The position numbers were made by a program, and so were the translations under genes. From Pseudomonas sp. Root562 (GTDB lineage Bacteria > Pseudomonadota > Gammaproteobacteria > Pseudomonadales > Pseudomonadaceae), in assembly GCF_001427125.1 (NCBI RefSeq), contig NZ_LMGK01000022.1:100126-164125 (forward strand): a stretch of DNA of 64,000 nt, written 5' to 3'. Shown one piece after another: positions 1-9,195 of this stretch (position 1 is its first letter; every line of letters starts with the position of its first letter). Under the pieces are notes generated by a model that had not been told where the DNA came from, made no database searches, and saw only the letters and a program-made list of their open reading frames with translations.

Positions 1-859
1 GTGTAGCCACCACCAGCACCGCCAATGCTCGCAAGGGATCACCACTCACTTGCCAGGCCACTGCGGCAATCAGCAACGTCAGCGGTATGAAATACAACGC
101 ATAGCGGTCAGCCAATCGCACAAAAGGAGCACGCGAACGGCGCGCGGCCTCGGCCAGCCGGACAATGCCGGCATAGGTGCTTTGCGCTGACGTTCTTGTG
201 GCCGTGAGCAGGAAGGGTGCACCCACATTGGATACCCCACTGGGCAGTAACTCTCCCTCCTGATGGGTGACCGGTAACGACTCCCCGCTCAGTGCCGACT
301 CGTCCAGTATGGCTGCCGCACTCAGAAGGCAGCCGTCGACTGGCACGACCTCTCCCAGCCGTACCAGAATTGTTTGATGTGGCTGGATTTGCTCGACAGG
401 GATCTGGCGTAAGCCGCCCTCCTCCTGCAACCAGGCCGTCCGTGGCGCGCGGTCGACGAGGGCTCGCAGTTCGCGTTCGGCGCGCTGTGTGGTGAAAAAT
501 TCCAACGTCCGCCCGGATGCCAGCATCAAGGCGATCACCGCCGCGACCAATGTCTGCTGGAACAGCAGCGCAGCGACTATCGACAGCAATGCGATCAAGT
601 CGACACCTGCCTCCCCTCGAGCCAGTCGCCGGGCAATCTCGACGAGCAGGATCACCGCCATCACCACGCTTCCTGCAGCCCAGCATAGTGATGCCCAGTC
701 AGGTTTCTGCCCAAGGTGCGCAGCGCCCCCCACCAGCAACGTCAAGGCGGTGAGCAACAACAGCGCTGGGTCTGGCCATTTACTGAGCATCGAAGCGAGT
801 ACCTGAAAAAACGATTGGCGTTGCACATACCGCCGGTGGCTTGAACGTGAGGGTGACAT
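1..859 (-). CDS. Heavy-metal translocating P-type ATPase, N-terminal part (partial)
   Basis: This frame is open from an ATG at 859 to the window edge, so only about 286 N-terminal codons are present. Visible are two hydrophobic hairpins (about residues 25-100), a charged cytoplasmic segment, and the actuator domain with the DESALSGES loop that dephosphorylates P-type ATPases, followed by a further membrane pair. There is no N-terminal CxxC metal-binding domain, which fits a short P1B pump of the kind found beside stress islands. The phosphorylation site DKTG and the metal-binding CPx motif lie outside the window, so the exported metal cannot be named. It is divergent from hsp20, with an Anr-like box at 996-1009 between them. 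The Shine-Dalgarno sequence before 859 is weak; an internal ATG near 789 is an alternative start. Confidence 0.82.
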   Translation of the reverse strand, partial: MSPSRSSHRRYVQRQSFFQVLASMLSKWPDPALLLLTALTLLVGGAAHLGQKPDWASLCWAAGSVVMAVILLVEIARRLARGEAGVDLIALLSIVAALLFQQTLVAAVIALMLASGRTLEFFTTQRAERELRALVDRAPRTAWLQEEGGLRQIPVEQIQPHQTILVRLGEVVPVDGCLLSAAAILDESALSGESLPVTHQEGELLPSGVSNVGAPFLLTATRTSAQSTYAGIVRLAEAARRSRAPFVRLADRYALYFIPLTLLIAAVAWQVSGDPLRALAVLVVAT

Positions 860-1206
860 CAACGACTCAAGTCAGCGACGCCTCTGCAGAGCTTAGGTCT
901 GGAATGCCTGACGTGTCCGATGGGGCTCATTGATTGAAGTTGAACACAAGCCGAGTGAAGGCGGCATATGGAAAAAACAGGTGTGTGCCCTCTTTCTGAT
1001 TTAAATCAAACACGCTTGGGTCGTTCAGGAGAAATTAGAGACAGTCGTTGCGTCATCAGATTCGATGCCTGCACACCTCGCGTCAGGCGCAGAGTGCCAT
1101 GACCACGCAATTACAAGGTGCAGCCCCTGGGCCTTCGCTCTGTTCTTTCAAAGTGGATCGACAGATGTGATGCCGGCAGCCACCTTCATCTAAGAGGAAT
1201 GTAAAC
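860..1206. other. Intergenic region between the P-type ATPase and hsp20
   Basis: These 347 bases sit between divergent genes. They contain the Anr/FNR-like box at 996-1009 and, near 1196, the AGAGGA ribosome binding site of hsp20. I see no coding capacity and no clear heat-shock sigma factor promoter. Confidence 0.6.
996..1009. promoter_or_regulatory. Anr/FNR-type box CTGAT-N4-ATCAA
   Basis: The bases CTGATTTAAATCAA match TTGAT-N4-ATCAA at nine of ten conserved positions. The box lies 144 bp from the ATPase start and about 204 bp from the hsp20 start, so which gene it serves is unclear. Confidence 0.6.
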
Positions 1207-1749
1207 ATGAGCAATTCCGCGAAAAAAATGCCCGTGACTCACGACGATAAAGCCCGTGAGCATTCAGTGGTCACTGATCTTTGGCGCCCTCTGGAACAAC
1301 TCCGGCAACACGTCGATCACCTGTTCGAAGACTTCAATCACCATTCAAGCCTGTCACCCTTTGGCCGTGGCTTGTTTGATGTCGATCCGCTCTGGCGGCG
1401 AGAACACATCGGTCACAGTCTGCCTGCCGTGGACATCACCGAAAAAGACAAGAGTTTCGAAATCACGGCCGAACTGCCCGGCATGGATGAGAAAAATATT
1501 GAGGTCAAACTGTCCAATGGCAGCCTGATCATCAAAGGGGAAAAGAAAGAAGACAAGGAAGAAAAACGTAAAGGCTACTACCTCAGCGAGCGTCACTATG
1601 GTTCCTTCGAGCGGGTTTTCAACCTTCCCAAAGGCGTCGATGCCGATAAGATCGAGGCGAGCTTCAGCAAAGGTGTGCTGAGCCTCTCGCTGCCGAAAAA
1701 GCCGGAAGCCATGAAAGCGGACAAAGTCGTGCCGATCAAAGCCGGTTGA
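1207..1749 (+). CDS. Hsp20/alpha-crystallin small heat-shock protein
   Basis: This 180-residue protein is an ATP-independent holdase chaperone that binds unfolding proteins in the cytoplasm. The alpha-crystallin domain spans roughly residues 70-165. It includes a VDITEKDKSFEITAELPG strand region and the conserved GVLSLSLPK motif near the C terminus, and a VPIKAG tail follows. The charged N-terminal arm (about residues 1-70) is long, as in the proteobacterial class A type. The start is supported by AGAGGA nine to ten bases upstream. It stands alone, with a strong hairpin terminator at 1763-1788. The neighbouring BON protein, FtsH and universal stress proteins place it in a stress-survival island like those described around extra Hsp20 and FtsH copies in pseudomonads. 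Confidence 0.95.
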   Translation: MSNSAKKMPVTHDDKAREHSVVTDLWRPLEQLRQHVDHLFEDFNHHSSLSPFGRGLFDVDPLWRREHIGHSLPAVDITEKDKSFEITAELPGMDEKNIEVKLSNGSLIIKGEKKEDKEEKRKGYYLSERHYGSFERVFNLPKGVDADKIEASFSKGVLSLSLPKKPEAMKADKVVPIKAG

Positions 1750-1762
1750 ACCAGACAACTCG

Positions 1763-1795
1763 CCCCCGGCAGGTACACTGACCGGGGGATTTATA
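1763..1795 (+). terminator. Terminator of hsp20
   Basis: CCCCCGG at 1763-1769 pairs with CCGGGGG at 1782-1788 across a 12-base loop and is followed by an AT-rich tail. It lies 13 bases after the hsp20 stop. Confidence 0.75.
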
Positions 1796-2002
1796 TTGTT
1801 AACATCATCGGTATCAAGGCTGTTCGATACCGCTGAATCAGACGCTGTCGCTACTCGTAAACACTTGCACGTCAAACTCTATTCAAGCAGTTACGTCGGC
1901 GCAGGACATACGATAGGCGGGGATAAGATTTGCAGAGGCGCATGGACTCAAAACCCGCGATACGTCTTACTTCTTCCGACTGGCACGTACGTTGGCACCT
2001 TA

Positions 2003-2016
2003 TTGATTTAACTCAA
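2003..2016. promoter_or_regulatory. Anr/FNR-type box upstream of the BON protein
   Basis: TTGATTTAACTCAA matches the Anr/FNR consensus at nine of ten positions. Its centre is about 76 bp before the ATG at 2086. That fits a class II activator site at -41.5 with a leader of about 35 bases. Confidence 0.75.
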
Positions 2017-2085
2017 TACCCCGACGGTGCCCAGGCGTAAAAAAGGGAAATGGGCAAATACCGCCCTTCAACCGAGGACATCGTC

Positions 2086-2733
2086 ATGAACGACTTGAGC
2101 CTGCGAAAAACCATTCTGGAAGAGCTCGAATTCCAGCCCGACATTGATGCCGCCCACATTGGCGTCGCCGTAGACAAAGGTGTGGTCACCCTGACCGGCC
2201 ACGTCACCAACTACGCTCAGAAAGTCAGCGCCGAGCGAGCAGTCAAGGCGGTTACAGGCGTGCGTGCACTGGCCGAAGAAATTCAGGTACGACTGGACAA
2301 GGGAGCCGGCACGGCGGACGACACCATCGCCAATCGTGCGCTGAACATCATCGACTGGAGTTCCGATCTTCCCGTGGGCGCCGTCAAGGTCATTGTGGAA
2401 AACGGCTGGGTCAGCCTGGAAGGTCAGGTCGACTGGCAGTACCAGAAGGAAATCGTGGAGCGGGCCGTGCGCAAACTGTCCGGTGTGGTGGGCGTGGACA
2501 ACCGTCTCACGCTTCGTCCCCGGGTTGACGTGGGCGATATTCAAAAACGCATCGAAGAAGCGCTCAAGCGCAATGCCGAAGTTGACGCCAAGGGGATTCA
2601 TATCAAGGTTGAAGGCAATGTAGTCAAACTCGAAGGCAAGGTGCATCTGTGGCGTGAGCGTCAAATCGCGGAGCGTGCCGCCTGGTCGGTACCCGGCGTA
2701 AACAAGGTGGAAGATCATTTGCTTATCGCTTGA
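2086..2733 (+). CDS. Triple BON-domain protein (OsmY-like, cytoplasmic)
   Basis: This 215-residue protein has three consecutive BON domains. Each carries the characteristic turn: VDKGVVTLTGHV near residue 30, VENGWVSLEGQV near 105 and VEGNVVKLEGKV near 180. BON domains bind membranes or lipids and occur in osmotic-stress proteins such as OsmY. Unlike OsmY there is no signal peptide, so a cytoplasmic place is expected. The ATG at 2086 is preferred because GAGGA lies eight bases upstream; an in-frame ATG at 2050 would add 12 residues with a poorer site. An Anr box at 2003-2016 and a terminator at 2741-2772 make it a single-gene transcription unit induced by low oxygen (inference). Confidence 0.9.
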   Translation: MNDLSLRKTILEELEFQPDIDAAHIGVAVDKGVVTLTGHVTNYAQKVSAERAVKAVTGVRALAEEIQVRLDKGAGTADDTIANRALNIIDWSSDLPVGAVKVIVENGWVSLEGQVDWQYQKEIVERAVRKLSGVVGVDNRLTLRPRVDVGDIQKRIEEALKRNAEVDAKGIHIKVEGNVVKLEGKVHLWRERQIAERAAWSVPGVNKVEDHLLIA

Positions 2734-2740
2734 ACCAATG

Positions 2741-2773
2741 GCCCGGAGAGATCCAGTTTCCTCCGGGCTTTTC
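2741..2773 (+). terminator. Terminator after the BON gene
   Basis: GCCCGGAG (2741-2748) pairs with CTCCGGGC (2761-2768), followed by TTTTC. It separates the BON gene from ftsH. Confidence 0.8.
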
Positions 2774-2819
2774 TGACACTGGGTGCCCTTCCACACTGCC
2801 TTTTCCGCGAGCCAAGGCC

Positions 2820-4696
2820 ATGAAGAAAAATCAACAATGGAACCTGTCTTACTTTGCGATCGCCTTCATCGTGTTTGGTCTGCTGCAGTTTCTTTTTGTT
2901 GAACGCCATGTCGTTCAGCCCATCCCATACAGCGACTTTTTGCAACTGCTGAACGAGCAAAAGATCAGCGATTTGCGAGTGGAACAGCAAAGGATCAGCG
3001 GCAAACTGCAGGTACCCATTGATGGGCATACTCAATTCTCAACCGTCCGAGTAGATCCGGCACTCGCGGCGGATCTCGCCCATTCGGGGGTCGGGTTTAC
3101 CGGCGTACAGGAAAATACGCACCTGATCGGATTACTCGGATGGCTGCTGCCTTTCGTTTTGATCATGGTGATCTGGCATTTCCTGTTCCGCGGTCTGGCA
3201 GAAAAACAAGGCTTCGGTGGCCTGATGAGCATCGGAAAGTCCAGGGCCAAGGTATTCGTCCAGCGCGATACCGGCATCACGTTTGCCGATGTGGCGGGTA
3301 TCGATGAAGCCAAGGCTGAGTTGGTGGAAATCGTCTCGTTCCTCAAAGACAAGACAAAATATGCGCGCCTGGGAGCGCACATCCCTAAAGGCACACTGCT
3401 GGTTGGGCCGCCCGGAACCGGAAAAACCTTGGTGGCTAAAGCTATTGCCGGTGAAGCCGGCGTACCGTTTTTTTCGATCTCGGGATCTGAGTTTGTCGAA
3501 ATGTTCGTTGGGGTGGGGGCCGCTCGAGTCCACGATCTGTTCGAACAGGCACGTCAGGCCGCCCCCTGCATCATCTTCATCGATGAACTGGATGCGCTGG
3601 GAAAGATGAGGGGCGTCGGTGCCTTTGGTGGCAATGACGAAAAAGAACAAACGCTCAATCAGTTACTGTCCGAACTCGATGGATTCGACCCTCGTGAGGG
3701 CGTTGTATTGCTGGCCGCGACCAATCGACCGGAGATTCTGGACCCGGCACTGCTGCGTGCTGGACGAATCGACCGCCAGGTGCTGATCGACCGCCCGGAC
3801 CGAAAAGGTCGTCAGGCAATACTCAAGGTCCATCTGCAAAAAATAACGGTCTCGCCGGACCTCGACAACGACCGCATTGCTGACATCACCACGGGTTTTA
3901 CCGGCGCCGATCTGGCCAACCTGGTCAATGAAGCCGCCATCGTGGCGACACGTCGCGGTGCTGATGCGGTCAACCTGGACGACTTCACGGCTGCCGTAGA
4001 GCGTATCGTTGCCGGGGTTGAACGCAAAAGCAGCGTGCTGCGCCCCGATGAACGTCGAGTGGTGGCGTTTCATGAGATGGGGCACGCCCTGGCGGCGAGC
4101 GGCCTGCCAGCCATGGACCCGGTCCATAAGGTCTCAATCGTGCCCGCGCTGTGGGTTCACTGGGCTATACGCTGCAGCGACCGACCGAAGACCGCTTCCT
4201 CATCAGTTGCCAAATGCTCAAGGACCGGATTGTCGTTCTCATGGCAGGACGCGCCGCCGAACACCTCGTGTTTGGTCAGATATCCACCGGGGCGGCTGAT
4301 GACTTGGCGCGGGCCACTGATATCGCCCGACAGCTGATAACCCGGTTTGGCATGAGTGCCACGCTCGGCCAGTCGGTGCTGGAGCGGCAAAGCGCGTCCT
4401 TTCTTGGCGAACACATGCCGAGCGCCATGGATAAAGATTATTCGGAACAAACAGCCAGGGAGGTCGACCTGGAGATTCGTGCCCTGCTCGACGAAGGCTA
4501 CCATCGGGCAACGGCCTTGCTCGAAGGTCGTCGGGCAGATCTGGACGCTGGTGCACTTCTGCTACTGGAGAAAGAAACGCTCACGCCTGAAGAGTTTCCA
4601 CCGATCCTGCCGTTCAAAGCCGCCACGGTGAATCGTGCCCCGGTCCTGACGACGTGTGTAGACACTCTCGATTTCAATACGCAGCGGCGTCACTGA
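2820..4696 (+). pseudogene. ftsH: FtsH-type AAA+ zinc metalloprotease, interrupted by a one-base frameshift
   Basis: FtsH is a membrane-anchored hexameric ATP-dependent protease that degrades misfolded membrane and regulatory proteins. The reading begins at ATG 2820. It shows two transmembrane segments (about residues 10-30 and 100-122), Walker A GPPGTGKT, Walker B IIFIDELDALG, the second region of homology with ATNRPEILDPALLRAGR, and the zinc site HEMGH. At 4143-4146 the sequence reads GTGCCCGCG where the family needs GTGCCCCGCG. One C is missing, so the frame shifts and stops at 4337. The remaining frame (from 4151) continues exactly in register with GSLGYTLQRPTEDRF and supplies the third zinc ligand in GAADDLARATDIAR. 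As written, the truncated product would lack that ligand. A base-calling error in a C run is a serious alternative to a true pseudogene. Confidence 0.85.
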
Positions 4697-4702
4697 CGAC
4701 GG

Positions 4703-7075
4703 TCAACATTCCACTTGCGTCCATTGCCAGTTCAAGACCTCGGGCATGTCCTGCCCATGCTCGATCAGATAAAGCTTGTGCCGCTCCATCGTCGACCAAT
4801 ATCGCGCCCTGGCGAGCAGCATGTGATCCTGCAGACGAGGCACACGCTCAATGACGTCCAGTGCCAGCTGATAACGGTCCAGATTGTTGATCACCGCCAT
4901 GTCGAAGGGGGTGGTCGTGGCGCCCTCCTCCTTGAAGCCTCGCACATGGAAATTCTCATGGTTCGTGCGTTTGTAGATCAAACGGTGAATCAACGCCGGG
5001 TAGCCGTGGAAAGCAAAAATCACCGGTTTGTCCCGCGTAAATAATTCATCGAACTCGCTGTCCGGCAGGCCATGGGGATGCTGGTACGACGGCTGCAGCA
5101 CCATCAGATCCACAACGTTGACCACCCTCACCCGCAAATCCGGCACGTACTCCCGCAACAAGGTGACAGCGGCTAGCGTTTCCAGGGTCGGCACATCACC
5201 GGCGCAGGCCATCACCACGTCGGGATCCTCATCATTGCGGCACGCCCAGTCCCACCGACCGATACCCTTCTGGCAATGCGCAGTGGCTGCATCGATATCC
5301 AGCCACTGCCATTCCAGCTGTTTGCCGGCGACAATGACGTTGATGTAATCGCGGCTTCTGAGGCAGTGGTCCGTCACTGACAGCAGGCAATTGGCATCGG
5401 GGGGCAAATAAATCCGCGCTATGTCCGACTTTTTATTGGCTACCAGGTCAATGAATCCCGGGTCTTGATGTGAAAAGCCGTTGTGGTCCTGACGCCAGAC
5501 GTGGGATGTCAGCAAAAAATTAAGCGAAGCAATGGGTTGACGCCATGGCACGTCGGCGGCGGTCTTCAGCCATTTGGCATGCTGGTTGACCATCGAATCG
5601 ACGATATGGATAAAGGCTTCGTAACAGGACAACAGACCATGACGTCCGGTCAGCAGATAACCCTCGAGCCAGCCCTCGCAGACCTGCTCACTGAGAATCT
5701 CCATCACGCGACCATCGGCGGCCATATTGAGGTCGTCCGGTTCCAGTGGCTCCATCCACGCCTTGGCGCTGACCTCATACACCGCATCGAGCCGGTTCGA
5801 GGCGGTTTCATCCGGGCCGAACAGGCGAAAATTGCCGGCGGTCAGGTTGTTTTTCATCACATCGCGCAAAAACGTACCCATCACCCGTGTCGCCTCCACG
5901 CGCAGGCTGCCAGGTGTTTCAAACTTCACGGCATAATCGCTGAATCGCGGCACATCCAGGGGGCGCAGCAACACACCGCCATTGGCATGGGGGTTGGCGC
6001 TCATTCGCCGGTGTCCGGTCGGTGCCAGTGCCGTAATCTCAGGCAACAACGCACCGTTTTCATCAAACAGCTCATCCGGCCGGTAGCTGTTGAGCCATTC
6101 CTCCAGTTGGCGCAGATGTAACGGCTGCTTAAAGTCGGCCAATGGCACTTGATGTGCGCGGCACGTACCTTCGACGCGCTGACCATCGACGAATTTCGGA
6201 CCGGTCCAGCCTTTGGGTGTACGCAAGACCAGCATTGGCCACAGTGGCCGTTGCGGCGGTGTGGATCGGCCCGGCCGACGCGCCTCAAGCTGAATGTCAC
6301 GAATTTTCAGAATCATCGTGTCCAGTGTTTGCGCCAGCGCCTGATGCACCTGCATGGGTTCATCACCTTCCACGAAGTACGGATCGTAGCCATAGCCATA
6401 CAACAGGGCCGAAAGCTCATTCTCACTGATTCTGGACAGTACGGTGGGATTGGCGATTTTGTAGCCATTGAGGTGCAGGATGGGCAATACCGCGCCATCG
6501 CGCGCCGGATTGAGAAACTTGTTGGAGTGCCAACTGGCCGCCAGTGTCCCTGTTTCAGCTTCGCCGTCACCGATGACACAAGCGACAATCAGATCCGGAT
6601 TGTCAAACGCCGCGCCGTAGGCGTGTGCCAGGCTATAGCCCAGTTCGCCACCTTCGTGGATGGATCCCGGTATCTGTGCCGAGACATGGCTGGAGATGCC
6701 GTAAGGCCACGAAAACTGGCGAAACAGGCGCAGCAAGCCGCTTTCATTACATTCCACAGCGGGGCAAAACTCGGTGTAGGTGCCCTCGAGGTAAGTCTGG
6801 GCGACGACCGCCGGTCCACCGTGACCGGGACCGGCAATGAACAGCATGTTCAGCTCGTACCGGTTGATCAGATGATTCAGGTGGGTATAGATCAGGTTGA
6901 GCCCGGGCGTCGTCCCCCAATGACCCAGCAGACGCGGCTTGATGTGCGCCAGGGTCAGGGGTTGTTTGAGTAGCGGGTTGCCTCTGAGGTAAATCTGACC
7001 GACGGCCAGATAATTGGATGCCCGCCAATAAGCATCCAGTCCCTCCAGTTGCTCAGCATTCAGGAAATCGCTCAT
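4703..7075 (-). CDS. xfp: Xylulose-5-phosphate/fructose-6-phosphate phosphoketolase
   Basis: This 790-residue thiamine-diphosphate enzyme cleaves xylulose 5-phosphate (and often fructose 6-phosphate) with phosphate to acetyl phosphate and an aldose phosphate. The length is standard for the family. Signature segments include EGGELGYSLAHAYGA followed by the ThDP-binding stretch GDGEAETGTLA (about residues 140-185), and SHVWRQDHNGFSHQDPGF (near 535). The start has GGAGAAG six bases upstream. It ends seven bases from the convergent ftsH. No acetate kinase or phosphotransacetylase gene is adjacent, although many xfp genes pair with ackA. A consensus Anr box at 7147-7160, 78 bp upstream, implies induction when oxygen is low. 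Acetyl phosphate could then support substrate-level ATP synthesis (inference). Confidence 0.96.
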   Translation of the reverse strand: MSDFLNAEQLEGLDAYWRASNYLAVGQIYLRGNPLLKQPLTLAHIKPRLLGHWGTTPGLNLIYTHLNHLINRYELNMLFIAGPGHGGPAVVAQTYLEGTYTEFCPAVECNESGLLRLFRQFSWPYGISSHVSAQIPGSIHEGGELGYSLAHAYGAAFDNPDLIVACVIGDGEAETGTLAASWHSNKFLNPARDGAVLPILHLNGYKIANPTVLSRISENELSALLYGYGYDPYFVEGDEPMQVHQALAQTLDTMILKIRDIQLEARRPGRSTPPQRPLWPMLVLRTPKGWTGPKFVDGQRVEGTCRAHQVPLADFKQPLHLRQLEEWLNSYRPDELFDENGALLPEITALAPTGHRRMSANPHANGGVLLRPLDVPRFSDYAVKFETPGSLRVEATRVMGTFLRDVMKNNLTAGNFRLFGPDETASNRLDAVYEVSAKAWMEPLEPDDLNMAADGRVMEILSEQVCEGWLEGYLLTGRHGLLSCYEAFIHIVDSMVNQHAKWLKTAADVPWRQPIASLNFLLTSHVWRQDHNGFSHQDPGFIDLVANKKSDIARIYLPPDANCLLSVTDHCLRSRDYINVIVAGKQLEWQWLDIDAATAHCQKGIGRWDWACRNDEDPDVVMACAGDVPTLETLAAVTLLREYVPDLRVRVVNVVDLMVLQPSYQHPHGLPDSEFDELFTRDKPVIFAFHGYPALIHRLIYKRTNHENFHVRGFKEEGATTTPFDMAVINNLDRYQLALDVIERVPRLQDHMLLARARYWSTMERHKLYLIEHGQDMPEVLNWQWTQVEC

Positions 7076-7146
7076 GAACTTCTCCGCCGAAGGACCAGGC
7101 TCCAGGTAGGCTTTGAACGAGTCTGAGAGTCTGGGAAGCTTAAGAC

Positions 7147-7160
7147 TTGATTTACATCAA
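7147..7160. promoter_or_regulatory. Consensus Anr/FNR box between xfp and the FNR paralogue
   Basis: TTGATTTACATCAA matches all ten conserved positions of TTGAT-N4-ATCAA. Its centre is 78 bp from the xfp start and about 146 bp from the divergent regulator gene, so it can serve xfp as a class II site and possibly autoregulate the regulator. Confidence 0.85.
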
Positions 7161-7299
7161 TTTCCCACGTCGGTACCCGGGTAAAGGGTGCAAAGGCAGG
7201 TCCATTCGTCGATTACACCGGTTGATCCGCAAATCCGGTGAGTCTAAATTTCCTCGACGCCTATCCTTAGGGAGTCACTCCTACTGACGTCACCTCTCA

Positions 7300-8046
7300 A
7301 TGCCAGACATTCGCGCTTTGCAAGTGCATTTCCTGAAAACTGCGTGCTCGACCTGCAGTGTGATGGAGTTGTGCCTGCCCATCGGAATGACAAGCCAGGA
7401 AGTCGAGCGTCTGGACACATTGATCGTGCAACGCTTCAAAGTCAAAAAGGGCGCGGCGCTTTACCGGGCAGGCGATCCGTTGCGCTCGCTTTATGCGGTA
7501 CGCATCGGCTCGTTCAAGACCAGCTTTTTGTCGGTCGATGGCCGCGAACAAGTCACCGGGTTCCAGATCCCCGGCGAAATGCTCGGTCTGGACGCTATCA
7601 GCACGGACCTGCATGCGTGCAATGCCGTTGCCCTTGAAGACAGCGAGGTCTGCCCTATCCACTTTGCTCACCTGGAAGAACTTGCCCATGAGCTGCCTTC
7701 GCTGCAGCACAGCTTCAACAAAATCCTCAGTCGGGAAATCGTGCGTGATCACGACATGCTGATGATGCTGGGCAACATGAGCTCGGACGAGCGTCTGGCA
7801 GCCTTTCTGCTAAACCTGTCGCAACGTTTGAAAACCCGTGGCTATTCATCGACGGAGTTCGTGTTGAAAATGCGCCGCGAGGAAATCGGCTCCTACCTGG
7901 GGCTGCGCCTGGAAACCATTTGCCGAGGCATCGCACATTTGCGGGATCAGGCACTCGTAGAAATTTCAGGCCGTGAGGTCAAAATCCTTAATCCAGAAGG
8001 CCTCAAGCAGTTGATTGCCGGCTGCCATCGCCCTCCTGCCTGTTGA
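7300..8046 (+). CDS. CRP/FNR-family oxygen-sensing regulator, Anr paralogue
   Basis: This 248-residue transcription factor has the N-terminal cysteine cluster C16-x2-C19-x5-C25 plus C118, the same spacing as the four [4Fe-4S] ligands of FNR and Anr. The cyclic-nucleotide-like beta barrel covers about residues 30-130, then the dimer helix, then the helix-turn-helix (about 192-215). The recognition helix reads ETICR (205-209), where FNR and Anr have ETxSR: the DNA-contacting serine is replaced by Cys208. Pseudomonas putida is known to have three FNR-type proteins of differing oxygen sensitivity, and this is probably one of the two accessory ones. It sits among genes with Anr boxes and likely controls some of them. 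The Shine-Dalgarno sequence before 7300 is poor. Confidence 0.93.
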   Translation: MPDIRALQVHFLKTACSTCSVMELCLPIGMTSQEVERLDTLIVQRFKVKKGAALYRAGDPLRSLYAVRIGSFKTSFLSVDGREQVTGFQIPGEMLGLDAISTDLHACNAVALEDSEVCPIHFAHLEELAHELPSLQHSFNKILSREIVRDHDMLMMLGNMSSDERLAAFLLNLSQRLKTRGYSSTEFVLKMRREEIGSYLGLRLETICRGIAHLRDQALVEISGREVKILNPEGLKQLIAGCHRPPAC

Positions 8047-8059
8047 TCCCGGTCATCCT

Positions 8060-9043
8060 ATGCGCGCCATGGTTTTACACTCGTCCGGTCAGCCGTTGCA
8101 ATTGCAAGACCGCCCCATTCCGGCACCCAGTGCCAACCAACTGTTGATCAAAGTCCTGGCCTGCGGTGTCTGCCGCACGGATTTGCACCTGGTGGACGGA
8201 GAATTGCCACAAGCGGTGCTGCCCCGGGTGCCGGGGCATGAAATCGTCGGTGAAGTTGTCGCTGTGGGCAGCCATGCAGACCCCGAGCGCATCGGCCAAC
8301 GGGTAGGCGTTCCGTGGCTTGGCTGGACGTGTGGGGAGTGCTCGTTCTGTCAGGCCGGGCGGGAAAACCTTTGCGATCAGGCGCGGTTCACCGGATGCCA
8401 TCTGGACGGTGGATACGCCGAATACGTCGTGGCCGATCAACGCTTCTGTTTTTCTATCCCTGAGGCCCTTTCCAATATTGAAGCGGCACCGCTGCTGTGT
8501 GCCGGGCTAATTGGCTTTCGCGCTTTGCAAATGGCACAAGGCGCGCGCCATCTCGGGTTCTATGGCTTTGGCGCTGCAGCGCATCTGGCCATTCAAGTCG
8601 CACGGGGACGCGGTCAGGAGGTGTACGCCTTCACTCGTCCGGATGACACGCAAGGACAGGCGTATGCCCTGTCCCTGGGCGCGAAATGGTCCGGTTCGTC
8701 GGACCAGCCTCCCCCTCACCTGCTCGATGCCAGCCTGATTTTTGCTCCGGCCGGTGCGCTGGTGCCGCTGGCGCTCGCCGTCACCGTCAAGGGCGGCTGC
8801 GTGATTTGCGCCGGCATCCACATGAGTGACATCCCGGCCTTTCCTTATCGGCTGCTATGGGGCGAGCGCAGTGTACGATCGGTGGCTAATCTGACCCGCG
8901 ACGATGGCACAGCGTTCTTCAAAGAACTTCAACACACCCACGTGCACTGCGACACCACCCGGTTTTCCCTTGAGGATGCGAATCAGGCACTGGCGCTATT
9001 GCGCAGTGGTCAATTCAACGGTGCGATCGTGCTGGTGCCGTGA
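8060..9043 (+). CDS. Zinc-dependent alcohol dehydrogenase (MDR family)
   Basis: This 327-residue medium-chain dehydrogenase has the catalytic zinc ligands in GVCRTD and GHEIVGEVVAVG, and the structural zinc cluster CGECSFCQAGRENLC (residues about 85-100). The nucleotide-binding turn is the variant GFYGFGAAAHLAIQVA. It oxidises alcohols or reduces aldehydes with NAD(P)(H); the substrate cannot be read from the sequence. The ATG at 8060 is chosen because the family begins with MRAMVL; an in-frame start at 8015 would overlap the FNR gene. It follows the FNR paralogue by 13 bases and is probably co-transcribed. That fits reoxidation of NADH by aldehyde reduction under low oxygen (inference). Confidence 0.93.
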   Translation: MRAMVLHSSGQPLQLQDRPIPAPSANQLLIKVLACGVCRTDLHLVDGELPQAVLPRVPGHEIVGEVVAVGSHADPERIGQRVGVPWLGWTCGECSFCQAGRENLCDQARFTGCHLDGGYAEYVVADQRFCFSIPEALSNIEAAPLLCAGLIGFRALQMAQGARHLGFYGFGAAAHLAIQVARGRGQEVYAFTRPDDTQGQAYALSLGAKWSGSSDQPPPHLLDASLIFAPAGALVPLALAVTVKGGCVICAGIHMSDIPAFPYRLLWGERSVRSVANLTRDDGTAFFKELQHTHVHCDTTRFSLEDANQALALLRSGQFNGAIVLVP

Positions 9044-9195
9044 CTCGCGGCTCATTCATTGCTTTACACCGAGCGCAGCCCCGTCCCATGACAAGCGCTG
9101 TACGCTGCGATGCTCCTTCTCAGGCAAGCCAAGGCGAAAGATCACTTCACCTCGCACATCTTGCGTCCCGGTGTCAGCCTGAATGGCTCGCCGGC

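Noticed and set aside
1354..1875. Minus-strand frame of 173 codons opposite hsp20
   Set aside because: It is antisense to a conserved alpha-crystallin domain and crosses the hsp20 terminator.
2068..2796. Minus-strand frame of 242 codons opposite the BON gene
   Set aside because: The BON repeats on the plus strand are unmistakable, and the minus frame runs through the terminator at 2741-2773.
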